Shown piece after piece: positions 62,169-64,000 of a stretch of 64,000 nucleotides of DNA. A program made the translations under genes and the position numbers. The notes beneath the pieces are model-generated. The model was given only the letters and a program-made list of their open reading frames with translations. It made no database searches and was not told the origin of the DNA. Each line of letters begins with the position of its first letter. Position 1 is the first letter of the stretch. The DNA is taken from positions 776,039-840,038 of the forward strand of contig NW_006763305.1 of NCBI RefSeq assembly GCF_000218685.1, given 5' to 3'. Origin of the DNA: Serpula lacrymans var. lacrymans S7.9 (Eukaryota > Basidiomycota > Agaricomycetes > Boletales > Serpulaceae).

Positions 62169-64000
62169 GTTTGCAGCATGTCGATTTCTATCAGACTATA
62201 TAGCACCGGCCCATAACGTTGGTTACTGCGACTGCAAATATGCTGTGAACACAGTAACAACGATTGACATGCGTGAGAACGTTTGCCAGTGACGCTGCCA
62301 GATATTTCTCGACCATGGCATTCGTATGATCGTCGTATATCTTTATATCTGAGAAAACCCATGAAAGCTATTGCAGGTAAGTACTAGCCAGTCTGCGCGC
62401 ACAGATGCAAAGCTTACATTTCACGGAAACTCCTCATACGCTTTCTAGTGTTGCTCCATGGATGTTATAGTGTTGATACTTGATATGATGATCATGGATA
62501 ATTCAGCGTCCGAAACAGACTTCTCAAGTTAAACCGGCGTAGAGAATGCAGCAAAACGTACACAATCCTCTCTGGAAGTATGTTTGACGTCGAATCGCAC
62601 ATGTGCATGAGCGGTCTTACGTCGTGGCCAAATCAGTCTGGTAGGTCCAGTAGTGCAACACTAACTTGAAGGTGAAAGATACATGCTGTCAGTATACACA
62701 ATCGACGCTCATCAATATCTAATTATGATCCCTATACTTCAATACTATTTTCGCGTCAAGCTCAGAAATATAATTATAGCGGCTCAAAGAGCATGCGGCA
62801 TTCATTACATCCAACATCAAGGCACTTTCCCCTGTAGAAAGCAAGAGCGTCAATGCTCCATCCCTCACCTTCCCTGTCAGAAGATGTCAAAATAGCGTAC
62901 ACCTCACGAAGAAGGTCTCAGATCTCACTTTTGTATCGTTTAATCCAACTGTGACTAACTTTACCAATAATTTAAATACAAAGGTGCGTTACATCCTGGG
63001 AGAGCCTACCAAGCCGCTATTGGTATTTTATTTCGCAGCTGGCTCAGTCAATCATGGTATAACCATAGTCTTCATTTTTTATTTTTCCATTGATCCCCTA
63101 GGCTGAGCCAGTTCGAGAGGGGAGCGGGAACCCTACACCTGATCGACTTTCCCCCTGTATTTCTTGCTTTATTTATCTGCATACCGTTGTTTCCAGGATT
63201 CGTCTTTTAAATTTGCTTGTTTTTTCATGCGTCCAACTTATGCCCAATTTGTAGGCTCTTCAAGAGATTAAATACAACGTTCGCGGGTGTGAAGACCTCG
63301 GCATGGGGAACAAGCCTGTGAGGTCAAGGATAGCTTACCATATCAATGCACGCCACTTCGAGGACGGGGACCAGATGACGGTCCGCAAAGCGTGGTTGCA
63401 AATAAGCAAGAAGCACACCATTTAGTGCCTGACCTGACCTTACTTTAGATCATCTCTGTGCATTTGGATCGGCCATGATGGGTGTGTAGCTGGCATGGTC
63501 TACAGATTGTGAAGGATATATCAGGTTCGTAGGCCGTGTCTCCCACCGCGAGCTCGCTGCAAAAGATAGCCCGTGGGTCTTACGATTGAAAGGAGTGCAG
63601 AGGGGAGTCACTGTATATTAGGTGGGACTGCGACGGAGAGCTGATTAGATAGTGGTGGCTATGTGGTAAAAGTTTAAGGCTGTTTCCTGTTTGTGGCTGT
63701 CATGGCTTCACTGACACTGGCATGATTGTACAGTGGTCGGTTGGTTACGCTGTTACGGTTGGAATGCCAGCGACGGCATCGGATTTCTTTCGACGACCAA
63801 CGATTTCGATAGGTCTCTTTGAATATTTCTGAGGGTGTGACCATACCAATAAAGATGTATGATTGAATCAACCTCGGGTCTCAGGCTTCCTGTCATCATG
63901 ATAAATTGTTGGCCCAACCGTTGCATCAATGTAAGATTTTTTGATCTGTCCGAACTTCTTGCGATGGTGGCGGTAGTTGCCATTCCCACACCTTTCTAAA
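62169..64000. other. Right-end region, no recognisable gene
   Basis: About 1.8 kb upstream of the P450 to the window edge. It should contain the P450 promoter. A 40-codon frame at 63303-63425 (MGNKPVRSRIAYHINARHF...) follows a plausible acceptor at 63256 and could be an exon of something larger, but no partner exon was found. Frames on the minus strand near 63674-63989 have no family resemblance; a gene cut by the window edge cannot be excluded. Confidence 0.35.
63039..63111. repeat. Short inverted repeat (hairpin)
   Basis: CTGGCTCAG at 63039-63047 and its exact complement CTGAGCCAG at 63103-63111, separated by 55 nt. Inside the arms, TCAATCATGG and CCATTGATC are also roughly complementary. 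Could form a stem-loop or mark a very small MITE; no target duplication was recognised. Confidence 0.45.

Noticed and set aside
63303..63425. 40-codon frame following a possible splice acceptor
   Set aside because: Looks protein-like but no partner exon, start context or family could be found.

Overview
The window looks like nuclear DNA of a filamentous basidiomycete, most likely an Agaricomycete. Genes are short, lie on both strands, and are split by many 50-80 nt GT-AG introns. Several families typical of mushroom-forming fungi are present: F-box/leucine-rich proteins, serpentine DUF6534-type membrane proteins, LysM secreted proteins, GH55 glucanase, UbiA prenyltransferase and cytochromes P450. 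There are no operons, ribosome binding sites or CRISPR arrays, and I found no convincing tRNA or rRNA. Nearly all gene models are spliced by eye from protein similarity recalled from memory, so outer coordinates are firmer than individual exon edges.

Layout. 0.1-1.5 kb: Hst2/SIRT2-like sirtuin (-). 2.2-3.7 kb: LysM module copy A (+). 4.1-5.9 kb: F-box protein (-). 7.8-9.5 kb: seven-TM-like membrane protein (+). 10.0-13.6 kb: XPF/Rad1 repair endonuclease (-). 14.0-16.3 kb: unknown protein with a triplicated exon (-). 17.4-19.9 kb: GH13 alpha-glucosidase (-). 20.8-21.4 kb: intronless tyrosine-phosphatase-like protein (+). 22.0-23.5 kb: second F-box protein (+). 24.0-26.7 kb: head-to-head pair of a Utp16/Bud21-like ribosome biogenesis factor (-) and a GPALPP/DUF3752 protein (+). 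27.4-29.1 kb: DUF6534 membrane protein (+). 29.6-34.2 kb: LysM module copy B (-), whose upstream part is interrupted by a PIF/Harbinger-type transposon (31.0-34.1 kb). 35.0-35.9 kb: membrane-anchored GNAT acetyltransferase (+). 36.6-38.9 kb: two unrecognised genes. 40.5-51.0 kb: P450 (-), UbiA prenyltransferase (+) and two tandem NmrA-like oxidoreductases (+). 51.5-53.6 kb: Chk1 checkpoint kinase (+). 55.6-59.1 kb: secreted GH55 beta-1,3-glucanase (+). 59.5-62.2 kb: second P450 (-). 62.2-64 kb: no recognisable gene.

How the genes relate. Most are independent housekeeping or lineage-specific genes: DNA repair and checkpoint (XPF, Chk1), ribosome biogenesis (Utp16), carbohydrate use and wall remodelling (GH13, GH55). 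Two places deserve attention. One is the inverted duplication of a LysM effector-like gene with its promoter, one copy of which was later split by a Harbinger element 0.76 kb upstream of its start codon. The other is the P450-UbiA-NmrA-NmrA group, which could form a small prenylated-metabolite locus. A third, structural curiosity is an exact 145-nt period of three 72-nt exons in the unknown gene at 14-16.3 kb.
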